DNA of 45,946 nucleotides from Deltaproteobacteria bacterium (GCA_030690165.1 JAUYHF010000044.1:1-45946); one strand, 5' to 3'. Positions 32,391 to 41,367 are shown, counted from the first letter of the stretch. The notes: a model not told the origin generated them from the sequence alone. Numbers and translations are program-made.

Positions 32391-32418
32391 TTGACAACTG
32401 TATCAAGTATGATACATT
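32391..32418 (+). promoter_or_regulatory. Promoter and palindrome at the cutA start
   Basis: TTGACA (32391-32396) and TACATT (32413-32418), 16-base spacer. The interval contains TGTATC/GATACA (32399-32404 and 32411-32416), an inverted repeat with a 6-base spacer. Transcription would begin near the ATG at 32425, and no ribosome site is visible, so the mRNA may be leaderless. Confidence 0.4.
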
Positions 32419-32424
32419 TTGCTC

Positions 32425-32745
32425 ATGAAAGATTATATCCTTGTTCTCATAACCGTTGGTTCTATAAAGGAAGGAGAAAAGATAGCCTGCGCTCTGGTTG
32501 AAGAAGGGCTTGCGGCATGTTGCAATATCATACCCGGAATAAAGTCTGTATTTAAATGGAAAGGCAAAGTTTGTAAAGAAACAGAGGTCTTGCTTATGGT
32601 GAAAAGCAAGGCGCCTGTCTTTGAAAAACTCAAAAAAAAGGTCAAAACACTCCACAGCTACGAAACACCTGAGATTATAGCATTTTCCATAAAAGACGGG
32701 CTGCAGATGTATCTAAACTGGATTGATGAGGCGATTAAGACATAG
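32425..32745 (+). CDS. cutA: Divalent-ion tolerance protein CutA
   Basis: A 106-aa protein of the CutA1 ferredoxin-like trimer family: ILVLITVGSIKEGEKIACALVEE, AACCNIIPGIKSVFKWKGK, ETEVLLMVKSK and SYETPEIIAFSI. Associated with copper tolerance and other roles; exact activity is unclear. The stop is followed two bases later by a short fragment of a glycosyltransferase start. ATG 32425 is chosen over TTG 32419. Confidence 0.93.
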   Translation: MKDYILVLITVGSIKEGEKIACALVEEGLAACCNIIPGIKSVFKWKGKVCKETEVLLMVKSKAPVFEKLKKKVKTLHSYETPEIIAFSIKDGLQMYLNWIDEAIKT

Positions 32746-32747
32746 AT

Positions 32748-32819
32748 ATGACCCTCGCTGTTGTAACCCCGACCCTGAATGAGGAAGGATGCCTGAAGAA
32801 GACACAAAAACTTACCTAA
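32748..32819 (+). pseudogene. 5' remnant of a family-2 glycosyltransferase
   Basis: A 23-codon frame reads MTLAVVTPTLNEEGCLKKTQ and then stops. The VVTPTLNEE-x-x-L pattern is the GT2 N-terminus and resembles the intact glycosyltransferase at 35048 (MSISVIIPTLNEEHNLEDTL). It starts two bases after the cutA stop. Probably an old cutA-glycosyltransferase junction, cut by rearrangement; the fragment is too short to exclude chance. Confidence 0.45.
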
Positions 32820-32983
32820 TTAGGGAAGGGAAAAGGGAGACCAAAGAAAGGCGGGGAAGAGGGAAAATACAACCGTCCCTTTTTACCTTTTTACTTTAAG
32901 AGTCCATATCAATCATTTCCTTTGATGACTTTTTCACTATTGTTTGATAGTATTTTACCAATTAATTAAATGAGGTATAGAAA

Positions 32984-34848
32984 ATGAAGATAGAATTTAA
33001 AGACTTATTAAACTTTACTTTAGGAATATTATTGGCAGCCATTATTTTTAAACCATGTTCTGCAGAAGTAATCATTGGAGACAATACTAAAGGAGGGTAT
33101 GCGCGAAAACTTTTTCTTAAAGACAACTATCTTTATCTTGCGGATTGGTATTCCGGCATGCATATTTACGATGTAACCTTACCTTATAAACCGGTTCATA
33201 TTTCAAATATTCATACCCCCGGATCGCCAAAAGGCGTATATGTGTAAAAGGGAATATTGCCTATGTCGGTGATGATGACCATGGACTGCAAATTATAGAT
33301 GTAAGCGATCCAATTAATTCTAAGATTATCAGTAATGTCCCTACTAAAGGGCTTTCACATATTGTTGATATGGTCGAAGATTATATCTATGTGGCCGATC
33401 ACGAAGGCGGAATCTATATTATTAATGCAAGTGATATCTATCATCCAGCATTAATCAGCAGATTTGAAACCAAGGGATTTGCATGGGGAATAAAGATAAA
33501 GGATGGATATGCCTATGTAGCGGCAGATAGAGGAGGATTATTGATTATAAATGTCAAAAACCCTAAAAATCCGGTACTTGTCGCCAGTTATCCTGCCGCT
33601 ATTAATGCGGAAGATGTTAAAATTAAAGATAATTTGGCTTATGTTGCTTCTTATAGCACTGGTTTACATATTATTGATATAAAAAATCCAGAAAGACCTA
33701 AAGTTAAAAGCGTTTTGAAAACACAGGGTAATCCAAGAGGGGTTTTTGTCTCCGGTAACTATGCATATATTGCTGACTGGAAAGCGGGGCTTCAAGTCAT
33801 AGATATTAGCAATGCGGAAAAACCTGAAAGAATAGGAGGGTATGATACCAGCGGAATGGTCTGGGATGTTACTGTAAGAGGCAACTATGCTTATCTGGCG
33901 GATTGGGAATCCGGGATTAAAATAATAAATGTTTCCAATCCTAGAAAACCTTTTGAAATAGGAGGATATGGATATTACGGTTATGCCCGACAGGTTTATA
34001 CAAAAGGAATTTTTGCTTATTTGCTGAATGGTTCACAGGGGCTTGATGTAATTGATATAAGCAATGCCAGCAACCCTACATGGATTACAAGTGTCGATTT
34101 GCCAGGCGATGCACAGAGCCTTTTTGTAAAAGACAATACTGCTTTTATCGCTGCAGGCGATGCAGGATTGCATATTGTTGATATCAGCAATTCTTATAAA
34201 CCTGAACGGGTCGGCGGATATGACACCCGCGGAATAGCCAATAAAGTTTTGATGGAAGGCAATTACATTTATATTGCCAATGAAGAAGATGATTTGCAAT
34301 TATTAGATATCTCCGAACTGGCAAAACCTAAGCCTGTAAGCAACTATAAGCCTGGCGGATATATAATGGACATGTGTATTTATAAAAATTATTTATTGAT
34401 AGCAGAGAGGGATTCGGGATTGGAAATAGTGGATATCAGCAATCCCGAAAAATTGAAAAAAATCAATTTATTATCTGGAAAAGGTGTAACTAAAGTAAGA
34501 ACAAAAGATAATTTTGTATTTACTTCCATTGGTAAAAATAGTCTGCGCATCCTTGATATTAGCGATATTCAATCTGTTAAAGAGGTAAAGAATATCGAAA
34601 TAGGTTCTTTGATTAGAGATATTTACCTGAAAGAAAATAATCTGTATATTGCATCAGAAAAAGAGATGATTAAATTAGATGTTTCTGATCCTGCAAATCC
34701 CGTTATATCCCAAAAGGACGGAATGAATATTAGTGCCTCCTCTATATTTGTGGGTGATGATAATAACATTTATGCAGCAGCAGGAAATGACGGTTTAAGG
34801 GCTATATTTTTCGTTATGCCCCCTATACCTAAGGGAAGGTTTAAATGA
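32984..34848 (+). pseudogene. LVIVD-repeat secreted beta-propeller protein, frameshifted
   Basis: The first frame (32984-33247) has a signal peptide (LNFTLGILLAAIIFKPCSA) and the first repeat, then stops. The second frame, from about 33244 to 34848, continues the repeats. Removing one TG from tatgtgtaaaa at 33240-33247 joins GVYV and KGNIAYVGD perfectly, so a 2-base insertion separates them. Repeats of about 40-45 residues contain NYAYIADWKAGLQVIDISN-type strands. LVIVD repeats build extracellular propellers of uncertain function. The cause is a sequencing error, a true lesion or reversible slippage. Confidence 0.75.
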
Positions 34849-34909
34849 CCATAAGTACTGCAATCTCACTTTTTCCACCATATCACAGCTTATTTTTTAA
34901 GAAAAGAAG

Positions 34910-34933
34910 AAAAGGGGACAACCGTCCCCTTTT
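34910..34933 (+). terminator. Rho-independent-type hairpin
   Basis: Perfect 10-bp arms AAAAGGGGAC/GTCCCCTTTT with a 4-base loop are followed by a T-rich tract. It ends the LVIVD gene. A decayed copy (ccgtccctttttacc) lies near 32872, so the hairpin may also be a dispersed repeat. Confidence 0.75.
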
Positions 34934-35047
34934 CCTTTTTCCTTTTCGTCAGTGGAGGTCAAAACAGGCAAAAGGAAGATAATATAATTCTTCCTCTCGC
35001 CTATTGTGAAATATTCAAAAGAAAGCCTGACGCTGAGATAATTTAAT

Positions 35048-35734
35048 ATGTCCATTTCCGTCATAATCCCAACCTTGAACGAAGAACATAATCTTGAGGA
35101 TACGCTGAAGTCAGTTGGTCAGGGTGTGGAGATTATCATCGTAGACTGTGGAAGTAGGGATGCAACAAGGGAAATAGCCAGAGGTTTTACAGAAAAAATC
35201 ATCATTACTGAAAAGGGGAGGGGGATTCAGATGGACATGGGCGCAAGGGAGGCGTCCGGTGATATACTTCTTTTCCTTCATGCCGATACATCCCTTCCAG
35301 AAAATTGGAGGGGTTGCATTGAAAATGTTTTACTGGGGACAGATTTTAAATCTGTCCCCACATTGGTTGTTGGCGGAGGGTTCAGCCTGAAGATAGATTC
35401 AAAGGGTTTTTCTTTTCGTTTAATAGAGGCCGTTGCCAATATACGCGCAAAATATCTTGGCCTCATCTACGGCGACCAGGCCATATTTGTAAGAAGGGAT
35501 GCCTTCTTCTCATCAGGCGGTTTCATGGGCCTTCCGCTAATGGAGGATGTGGATTTTATAAGAAGGATTAGAAAGAAGGGGAAAGTCCTTCTGCTAAATG
35601 CAGATGTTTCCACATCGTCGAGACAGTGGCAGAAAAAAGGGATACTGAAGACAACAATCGGAAATTTGTTTTTCCTTTCCCTTTATTATGCCGGTGTTTC
35701 GCCGCAGAGGTTATACAGGTTATATTATGCGTAA
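35048..35734 (+). CDS. TIGR04283-like family-2 glycosyltransferase with palindrome insert
   Basis: A 228-aa GT2 enzyme: VIIPTLNEEHNLEDTL, VDCGSRDATREI, RGIQMDMGAREASGDILLFLHADT (nucleotide-sugar Asp residues), LPLMEDVDFIRRIRKKG. It resembles TIGR04283 transferases often linked to radical-SAM/selenodomain neighbours. The substrate is unknown. Between IENVL and LVVGGGFSLKID, an LGTDFKSVPT segment is encoded by a palindrome (35334-35360). The gene overlaps pyk by 8 bases. Confidence 0.87.
   Translation: MSISVIIPTLNEEHNLEDTLKSVGQGVEIIIVDCGSRDATREIARGFTEKIIITEKGRGIQMDMGAREASGDILLFLHADTSLPENWRGCIENVLLGTDFKSVPTLVVGGGFSLKIDSKGFSFRLIEAVANIRAKYLGLIYGDQAIFVRRDAFFSSGGFMGLPLMEDVDFIRRIRKKGKVLLLNADVSTSSRQWQKKGILKTTIGNLFFLSLYYAGVSPQRLYRLYYA
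35334..35360. repeat. In-frame palindromic element in the glycosyltransferase gene
   Basis: Arms TGGGGACAGATTT (35334-35346) and AAATCTGTCCCCA (35348-35360) are perfectly complementary around one T. It encodes GTDFKSVPT, a peptide seen when this palindrome family invades genes. It behaves like Rickettsia palindromic elements, though unrelated in sequence. Confidence 0.85.
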
Positions 35735-37175
35735 AACAAAGATTGTTGCCACACTTGGGCCAGCCACAGAAAAGGCATCTGCTGTAAGAAGGCTTATTAA
35801 CAGCGGGGTTGATGTGTTCAGACTTAATCTTTCCCACGGCAGCCTATCGTGGCATGAAGAAAGGGTTAAAATAATTCGCACAGCCTCCAAAGAGGCAGCT
35901 AAGCCTGTCTCCATCATCCTTGACCTTCAGGGGCCAAAGATCAGAACAGGGCTTTTGAAAGACGGAAAGCCCATCAATCTCAAATCAGGCGATATTGTTA
36001 CAATAACAATAAAGCAAAAATATGGCGCTCCCGGCATTATCTCAACACCTTATAAATCCCTTTTAGGAGATGTGAAAAAAGGGGACAGGATACTTCTGGA
36101 TGACGGCACAATGGAGTTGAAGGTTTTAAGTTCATCCGATGCTGATATAAAATGCAAGGTCGTAACAGGCGGCCTCCTTAAAGAGCATAAAGGCATGAAC
36201 CTTCCAGGTGTCAGGCTGAGCGTCCCATCTTTGACAGAAAAGGATAAAAAGAATCTTAAACAAGGGCTTAAGTGGGGCATAGATTATGTTGCCCTTTCAT
36301 TTGTTAGAAGCGCCAAAGATGTGAAGGCAATAAGGAATTATATCAAAAGGCTCGGATTTTCTCTTCCTGTAATAGCCAAGATAGAAAAACCAGAGGCAGT
36401 GGAGGATATAGATAATATACTTGATGAGGCCGACGGTGTTATGGTGGCGAGGGGCGACCTTGGTGTTGAGATGGAGCCGCAGAGGGTTCCCCTCATCCAA
36501 AAAGATATAATAAAAAGGGCAAATAAAAAAGGAAAGGTGGTCATAACAGCAACACAGATGCTTGAGTCCATGATTAACAGTCCGAGGCCCACAAGGGCAG
36601 AGGCAAGCGATGTTGCCAACGCCATTCTTGACGGGACTGATGCGGTTATGCTTTCAGGCGAGACATCTGTTGGAAGATATCCGATGGAGGCTGTGGAGAT
36701 GATGTCAAAGATTGCATCTGAGGCAGAGAACGGGCTTATATCATCGGATTTCAGGCGGCGCAGGTCTGAGTTGATGTTTTCAGCCTACGATACTGGTTCC
36801 GGAAAATCCTCAACATTCCCATTAGCCATTGCCTATGCAGCGCTGGATGCATCCATAGAGACAGACGCAAAGGCAATATTAGCCTATACCATATCAGGAA
36901 GGACTGCGCAGCTTGTCTCAAAACTTAAGCCAAAATGCAAAGTGTTTGCCCTGACGCCTGAAAATACCGTCTATTGCAGGCTTCCGCTTTTATGGGGAGT
37001 TGTACCGGTAGTCATCCCTTTTGGAGATTCTACAGACAGGATGTTGGATATTGGCGAGAGGGCGCTTATCAAGAGAAGGCTCTTGAATAAGGGCGATGTA
37101 GTTGTTATAGTTTCAGGGACATCGGCCCAAATGGGCGCAACAAATATGATGAAGGTGCACAGGGTGGGAGAGTAA
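35727..37175 (+). CDS. pyk: Pyruvate kinase
   Basis: A 482-aa glycolytic enzyme: TKIVATLGPATEKASAVRRLI, LNLSHG, DLQGPKIRTG, KIEKPEAVEDIDNILDEADGVMVARGDLGVEM (catalytic Lys and metal Glu/Asp), ATQMLESMINSPRPTRAEASDVANAILDGTDAVMLSGETSVG and a C-terminal allosteric domain ending VIVSGTSAQMGATNMMKVHRV. ATG 35727 overlaps the glycosyltransferase end by 8 bases; the open frame from 35688 is inside that gene. Confidence 0.97.
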   Translation: MRKTKIVATLGPATEKASAVRRLINSGVDVFRLNLSHGSLSWHEERVKIIRTASKEAAKPVSIILDLQGPKIRTGLLKDGKPINLKSGDIVTITIKQKYGAPGIISTPYKSLLGDVKKGDRILLDDGTMELKVLSSSDADIKCKVVTGGLLKEHKGMNLPGVRLSVPSLTEKDKKNLKQGLKWGIDYVALSFVRSAKDVKAIRNYIKRLGFSLPVIAKIEKPEAVEDIDNILDEADGVMVARGDLGVEMEPQRVPLIQKDIIKRANKKGKVVITATQMLESMINSPRPTRAEASDVANAILDGTDAVMLSGETSVGRYPMEAVEMMSKIASEAENGLISSDFRRRRSELMFSAYDTGSGKSSTFPLAIAYAALDASIETDAKAILAYTISGRTAQLVSKLKPKCKVFALTPENTVYCRLPLLWGVVPVVIPFGDSTDRMLDIGERALIKRRLLNKGDVVVIVSGTSAQMGATNMMKVHRVGE

Positions 37176-37261
37176 AATGCCGGCTTAAGATTGATCGATG
37201 AAGGTATAAGAAAAGGATTTTTTCCTTCAACCTTCAGCCTATTCTAAACAGGAGGGCTTCT

Positions 37262-38707
37262 ATGGAACTTAAGAAAAAGGTTTCGGACATTCACGACTGC
37301 CTGAAAGGGATTGTAAAAATAGAAAAAGACAATGTGGCGGTGCAGGACGAAAAGAGGCTGATGGAGGCGGTGGACTGGCTTGTTTATAATGCGGTGTTCA
37401 ATGCCGATAATGAGATAAAGGCCAATTGCAGGTGGCTTATAAAGGCTGCGGCTTTAGCTTTGGGTATAAGGTCTGCGTCTATTCAGGGGCTTTACGAGGC
37501 GATGGGGAGGGGAGAGGTGGCTGGTTTTACCGTGCCTGCGGTGAATATAAGAGGGCTTACTTATGACACTGCGCGGGCATTATTTAGGTCAGCCCTGAAA
37601 AACAAGGCCGGCGCAATTATATTTGAGATAGCAAAAAGCGAGATGGGTTATACAGACCAGAGCCCTTATGAATATTCAACAGTTGTCATTGCGGCAGCAG
37701 TAAAAGAAGGCTACAAAGGCCCTATCTTTATTCAGGGAGACCACTTTCAGATAAACCCGAAGAATTATGCCCAGGACAGGGAAAAGGAGATTGCCGGATT
37801 AAGGGAGCTTATAAAGAAGGCGGTCGGCGCGGGTTTTTACAATATAGATATTGATTCGTCAACGATTGTGGATTTAAACAAGGCATCTGTTGCAGAACAG
37901 CAGAGGCCTAATTTTGATGTTACAGCGCAGCTTACTGAATTTATACGGGATATAGAGCCGGAGACAACGCCGATATCCATCGGCGGAGAGATAGGCGAGG
38001 TGGGGGGTAAAAACTCTACCGAGGAAGAATTAAGGACATTTATGGACAACTATCTCTCAACCCTTGCGCGGATGGGCAACAACATGAAGGGCATAAGCAA
38101 GATGAGCATCCAAACCGGCACAAGCCACGGCGGCGTTGTCCTGCCGGACGGCACAATCGCAAAGGTGAAGGTTGATTTTGATACCATTGAAAAACTTTCC
38201 AATCTGGCGCGCAAGGCCTACGGACTTGCGGGCGTTGTCCAGCACGGCGCATCAACCCTGCCAGATAACGCCTTTGACCTCTTCCAGAAAAGAGGCGCGG
38301 CAGAGGTGCATTTGGCAACCGGTTTCCAGAATATGCTCTATGACAGCAAAAACTTCCCTGAAAGCCTTAGGCAGGAGATTTATAAATATCTGCATACCCA
38401 TATGGCAAAGGAGAAAAAGGAAACTGAGACTGACGAGCAATTTATCTATAAGACAAGGAAAAAGGGATTAGGGCCTTTTAAGGAGAAATTCTGGAATCTG
38501 CCCCTGAGCACAAGAGAGAAAATTGGAAGGGAACTGGAGGAAAGGTTTGACCTCTTGTTAGGCAAGCTGAAGGTAATCAATACATACGATATCGCCGCAA
38601 GATGGGCTAATCCGGCAAATATTGCTTTAAAACTTGAGAACGAGATGGCTGGAGTTGATTCTGAAGGCAAAAAAATAAAACAGGAAAAGGGAGAGAGGGG
38701 GGAATAA
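37262..38707 (+). CDS. Class II fructose-bisphosphate aldolase-type enzyme
   Basis: A 481-aa protein longer than standard FbaA (about 340-360). The zinc site is visible: GPIFIQGDHFQIN (His), GFYNIDIDSSTIVD, GGEIGEVGG, TGTSHGGVVLPDG (His) and VQHGASTLPDNAF. N-terminal (1-75) and C-terminal (about 385-481) extensions are helical. It probably interconverts fructose-1,6-bisphosphate with triose phosphates or a related ketose-1-phosphate; the long class II form is known in many anaerobes. aggagg precedes ATG 37262. It lies 86 bases after pyk. Confidence 0.85.
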   Translation: MELKKKVSDIHDCLKGIVKIEKDNVAVQDEKRLMEAVDWLVYNAVFNADNEIKANCRWLIKAAALALGIRSASIQGLYEAMGRGEVAGFTVPAVNIRGLTYDTARALFRSALKNKAGAIIFEIAKSEMGYTDQSPYEYSTVVIAAAVKEGYKGPIFIQGDHFQINPKNYAQDREKEIAGLRELIKKAVGAGFYNIDIDSSTIVDLNKASVAEQQRPNFDVTAQLTEFIRDIEPETTPISIGGEIGEVGGKNSTEEELRTFMDNYLSTLARMGNNMKGISKMSIQTGTSHGGVVLPDGTIAKVKVDFDTIEKLSNLARKAYGLAGVVQHGASTLPDNAFDLFQKRGAAEVHLATGFQNMLYDSKNFPESLRQEIYKYLHTHMAKEKKETETDEQFIYKTRKKGLGPFKEKFWNLPLSTREKIGRELEERFDLLLGKLKVINTYDIAARWANPANIALKLENEMAGVDSEGKKIKQEKGERGE

Positions 38708-38720
38708 AAAAGGAGGTTAT

Positions 38721-39164
38721 ATGCCAATAGAACGGATTCACCCAATGATAGTGCATTTCCCTATAGCGCTTTTGATTACAAGCGTTTTTCTTGATTTCTT
38801 GAGGTTGGTGACAAAGAAGGACGATTTTGAAAGGAGCGCCTTTCACCTTTTATTTCTGGGAGCTCTCGGCGGCATAGTTGCCATTATCTTTGGCCATTTT
38901 GCAGCGGATGTGGCGTCAGACAGGCCTAATATAGCCGATACTATTGAGACGCATGAAGCCCTTGCATTTACCACCGCGCTTTTATTTATAATCCTACTTA
39001 TTGTCCGCTATATATTCGTGAGAAATGATAATTTCAGCAAGATAAGGCCATACTATTTGATAGCCGCAGTTATGGGGATTGGCCTGCTTCTTACAACCGC
39101 ATATTACGGTGGACAATTAGTATATGATTACGGCGCAGCGGTAAGCGCTGCAATCCTGAAGTGA
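38721..39164 (+). CDS. DUF2231 membrane protein
   Basis: A 147-aa protein with four hydrophobic segments and the DUF2231 start RIHPMIVHFPIALLITSVFLD, then DRPNIADTIETHEALAF with the conserved His. Function is unknown; similar proteins often bind haem or accompany redox genes. aaaggagg precedes ATG 38721, 13 bases after the aldolase stop. Confidence 0.87.
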   Translation: MPIERIHPMIVHFPIALLITSVFLDFLRLVTKKDDFERSAFHLLFLGALGGIVAIIFGHFAADVASDRPNIADTIETHEALAFTTALLFIILLIVRYIFVRNDNFSKIRPYYLIAAVMGIGLLLTTAYYGGQLVYDYGAAVSAAILK

Positions 39165-39166
39165 AT

Positions 39167-39300
39167 TACCCGCCAGCAAGCTGGTGGGTATCTAACCTAA
39201 AATCTCCCCTCCCTTGACGGGAGGGGACTAAGGGGAGGGTGTGCAGTATTACAAAAAGTTTTCACCCCCACCCTGCCCTCCCCCGTCAAGGGGGAGGAAA
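39167..39300. repeat. Cluster of palindromic repeats
   Basis: Three hairpins: TACCCGCCAGC/GCTGGTGGGTA (39167-39190, one mismatch), TCCCCTCCC/GGGAGGGGA (39205-39227) and CCTCCCCC/GGGGGAGG (39277-39297). The last two are inversely related to each other. A minus-strand 60-codon frame over this DNA is repeat sequence, not a gene. Confidence 0.8.
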
Positions 39301-39401
39301 ACTTTAGGTAGTATTGCTGATTGCAAAAATTTTTCCATTTGACAATTTTTTTCTGCTTGCAATAATTGCCACGGTTCATAAACTACGATTAGACTGCTTA
39401 T

Positions 39402-39974
39402 ATGAATAATCAAGAAAAGATTTATTCCATATTGCCTGCGCTTCTAATTATCATTGCGATATTTTGTTCTGTCAGGGCGCGGGCTGATATGTATAAATAT
39501 GTTGATGACAAGGGCACTCTGTCTATTACTGATGATTTGGCAAAGGTGCCGGAAAAATACAGGTCAAAGACAGAGGCAATCAAAGAACAGAAGATACAGG
39601 TAATAGTGGCGCCGGCAGAAAAAGAAAAAATGTCAGGCAGTAAAGAGCCGGCAGCAATAGGCGGCGGAATAACTGCGGAGGGTTTAAAATCCCTTGCGGC
39701 AAACAAGAAGATTTTGGCTGTTGCTCTTGTTTCATGTTTAGGATTATTGGCTGCAATGATATTTATTTTAAACAAATATGTCAAGAACAGGATGGTAACC
39801 AGACTCATCTTTGTTGCGATAGCAGCAGTGCTTATGGTATTCCTTTATAAGACATATGCCGAAAATGTTTACAGGCAATTTTCCGATGCAAAAAAAACTG
39901 CTGAAGATGCAAAAAAACTTATTGAGCAGAAGCAAAAAGAACAGATGAAAGGATTGGATGATATTGTGAAGTAA
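39402..39974 (+). CDS. DUF4124-domain membrane protein
   Basis: A 190-aa protein: N-terminal hydrophobic signal (LPALLIIIAIFCSVRARA), then DMYKYVDDKGTLSITDDLAKVPEKYRSK, the DUF4124 core (W/Y-K-Y-V-D-x-x-G). Two more transmembrane segments follow (about 106-126 and 135-150), and a charged coiled tail (AKKTAEDAKKLIEQKQKEQ). DUF4124 is a periplasmic module of unknown role. Confidence 0.82.
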   Translation: MNNQEKIYSILPALLIIIAIFCSVRARADMYKYVDDKGTLSITDDLAKVPEKYRSKTEAIKEQKIQVIVAPAEKEKMSGSKEPAAIGGGITAEGLKSLAANKKILAVALVSCLGLLAAMIFILNKYVKNRMVTRLIFVAIAAVLMVFLYKTYAENVYRQFSDAKKTAEDAKKLIEQKQKEQMKGLDDIVK

Positions 39975-40319
39975 AGAAAAACAAAGGAAATATAATCAGC
40001 CTGCTTTTGCTGTTCAATGTTTTGATTCCGAAAATACCCCATCCCCACCCTGACCCTCCCCTTGAAGGGTAGGGAATATTTCCTCTCCCTCAGGGAGAGC
40101 TTTCACACTTTAACTCCCTCTCCCTCAGGGAGAGGATTAAGGTGAGGGTGGGGTAATAAGCATGGTATGTTATCAAGAAACAGGCTATGCATGAAAATTG
40201 TAATGTTATCCAACCACATAACTATAATGAAATTCAATAGTTGCGTCAATTTTATTTTTATAATTTGGTTGACATGGTTCAATAAGTTGGATAAAGTCCA
40301 AAAACTGTATAATTACTAG
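39975..40319. repeat. Gene-free interval with composite palindromic repeats
   Basis: Outer inverted arms (TACCCCATCCCCACCCT near 40035 and AGGGTGGGGTA near 40145-40156) enclose two copies of CTCTCCC-TCA-GGGAGAG (40083-40099 and 40118-40134). No coding frame is credible. An AT-rich 160 bases follow, then the first integron-like boundary at 40319. Confidence 0.75.
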
Positions 40320-40730
40320 TTAGGCGGCGTTGTCGTTATCCTGAAAGGGGGTCTTCAAGTGGCAACTTCAGTCAATTCCCTCGGATTGATCCTGGACGTC
40401 CTCGGCGCAATTCTTCTGCTCAAGTTCGGCATTCCACCGAAGATCGATCCCCAGGGCCACATCTATTTCATCGCAGAGCAGGTAGATGAAGCCGAAATCG
40501 CCATGGGAAAGCGCTACTGCTTCTGGTCCAATGTAGCAGTAGTCCTCCTGATTGCAGGATTCGCTCTTCAACTTGTCAGCAACTACATCAAGTGATCACC
40601 CAACGCCGCCTAACAACTCGGTGGAGGCGACCCGCCTACGTGCCGCAAACGGACACTTGTCTTGCCCATCAGGCTGACGTAGAGTGAAGGGAGCCTCGCC
40701 CACGACGACGGGCGACTCACCTCGAAGCCG
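40320..40730 (+). mobile_element. Integron-type gene cassette 1
   Basis: The left edge is GTTAGGC (40319-40325), a canonical R' core. The cargo ORF is followed by attC. GTTAGGCGGCGTTG (40319-40332) is the exact reverse complement of CAACGCCGCCTAAC (40601-40614), as expected for the two ends of one circular cassette. No integrase is visible. Confidence 0.8.
40359..40595 (+). CDS. Cassette-borne two-helix membrane protein
   Basis: A 78-aa protein from GTG 40359 after gaaagggg. Two hydrophobic helices (LGLILDVLGAILLLKFG and the C-terminal WSNVAVVLLIAGFALQLV) flank a polar loop. Similar small membrane proteins are common integron-cassette cargo; function is unknown. The stop is 13 bases before the attC R'' core. 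Confidence 0.75.
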   Translation: MATSVNSLGLILDVLGAILLLKFGIPPKIDPQGHIYFIAEQVDEAEIAMGKRYCFWSNVAVVLLIAGFALQLVSNYIK

Positions 40731-40736
40731 TTATGA
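40608..40736 (+). repeat. attC site of cassette 1
   Basis: It runs from GCCTAAC (R'') to GTTATGA (R'-like), 129 bases. Inner complementary parts include CTACGT/ACGTAG and GCGACCCGCC-type against GGGCGACTCACCTCG, with mismatches as usual for long attC sites. Confidence 0.7.
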
Positions 40737-40799
40737 TGACAGCGCTATAATGAATTGTGAAACGTTTCTTATGGCATCTGGCCTTCGGGGGATACGGGT

Positions 40800-40827
40800 G
40801 CAGGTTCTATTCCTGCAAGGCAATCCA
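40800..40827 (+). other. tRNA 3'-end-like fragment
   Basis: GCAGG-TTCTATT-CCTGC forms a T-arm, followed by AAGGCAA-T-CCA like an acceptor strand, discriminator and CCA. Position 57 is T rather than purine and no matching 5' half lies upstream, so it is not a tRNA gene. Bases 40737-40916 show nothing else clear. Confidence 0.25.
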
Positions 40828-40916
40828 ACTCTGACTGTAAGCCGCAACCTAATCCATCTTGGAAGAACATAAACGCAGAGATGTCCGTTGGCATTAAACA
40901 GGAGAGGGAGGCGCCT

Positions 40917-41066
40917 ATGAAAGTCAGAACGATCAATAAACTGGTCAAGAATACAGTCATAACAGTCAGATTTAAAGCAACGTTATTGGCTGCGGCTTTG
41001 GTCAGTTGCTTGTTGAATGCCCCGTTGACCAGATCCCATAAGATTTGGACAGGACAGGCAGTATAA
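40917..41066 (+). CDS. Possible 49-aa signal-bearing peptide
   Basis: ATG 40917 follows ggagagggagg. The product has a basic start (MKVRTINKLVKN) and a hydrophobic stretch (ATLLAAALVSCLLNA) resembling a signal peptide or single span. No family is recognised. The ribosome site argues for translation; the short length leaves doubt. Confidence 0.4.
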   Translation: MKVRTINKLVKNTVITVRFKATLLAAALVSCLLNAPLTRSHKIWTGQAV

Positions 41067-41142
41067 ATTGACACCACTCCAACGAACTGATATGCTGTGA
41101 TTTAACTGAGATCCCAAAGAATATGGAGGTGTAATCTCGGAT

Positions 41143-41367
41143 ATGACAAGTGCAACGCAAACTATTTTTGAGCAGGCGCTTCGCCTCAACCCGGTAGAAC
41201 GAGCGGAACTAATCGACGAACTCTTTCACAGCTTTGATAAAAGCCATGATGAGCGGATTGATGCTCTCTGGGCCGTTGAGTCAGAGTCAAGAATTGATGC
41301 ATTCGATGCTGGACAGATAAGTGCCGATTCCGCTGAGGCTGTATTTGAGCGGATAAGCAAACGATGA
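41143..41367 (+). CDS. Addiction-module antitoxin (TIGR02574-like)
   Basis: A 74-aa protein: FEQALRLNPVERAELIDELFHSF, then RIDALWAVESESRIDAFDAGQI. This is the helical antitoxin type paired with ParE/RelE toxins. ggaggtgtaatc precedes ATG 41143. It overlaps the toxin start by four bases. Its sequence differs enough from the 9920 antitoxin to be an independent acquisition. Confidence 0.85.
   Translation: MTSATQTIFEQALRLNPVERAELIDELFHSFDKSHDERIDALWAVESESRIDAFDAGQISADSAEAVFERISKR

Noticed and set aside
39197-39379. 60-codon minus-strand frame with SPLTGEGRVG/LSPLPSREG
   Set aside because: This peptide is the translation of a common palindromic repeat, not a gene.
40737-40830. Complete tRNA gene
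   Set aside because: No complementary 5' acceptor strand, D-arm or anticodon arm precedes the T-arm-like hairpin.
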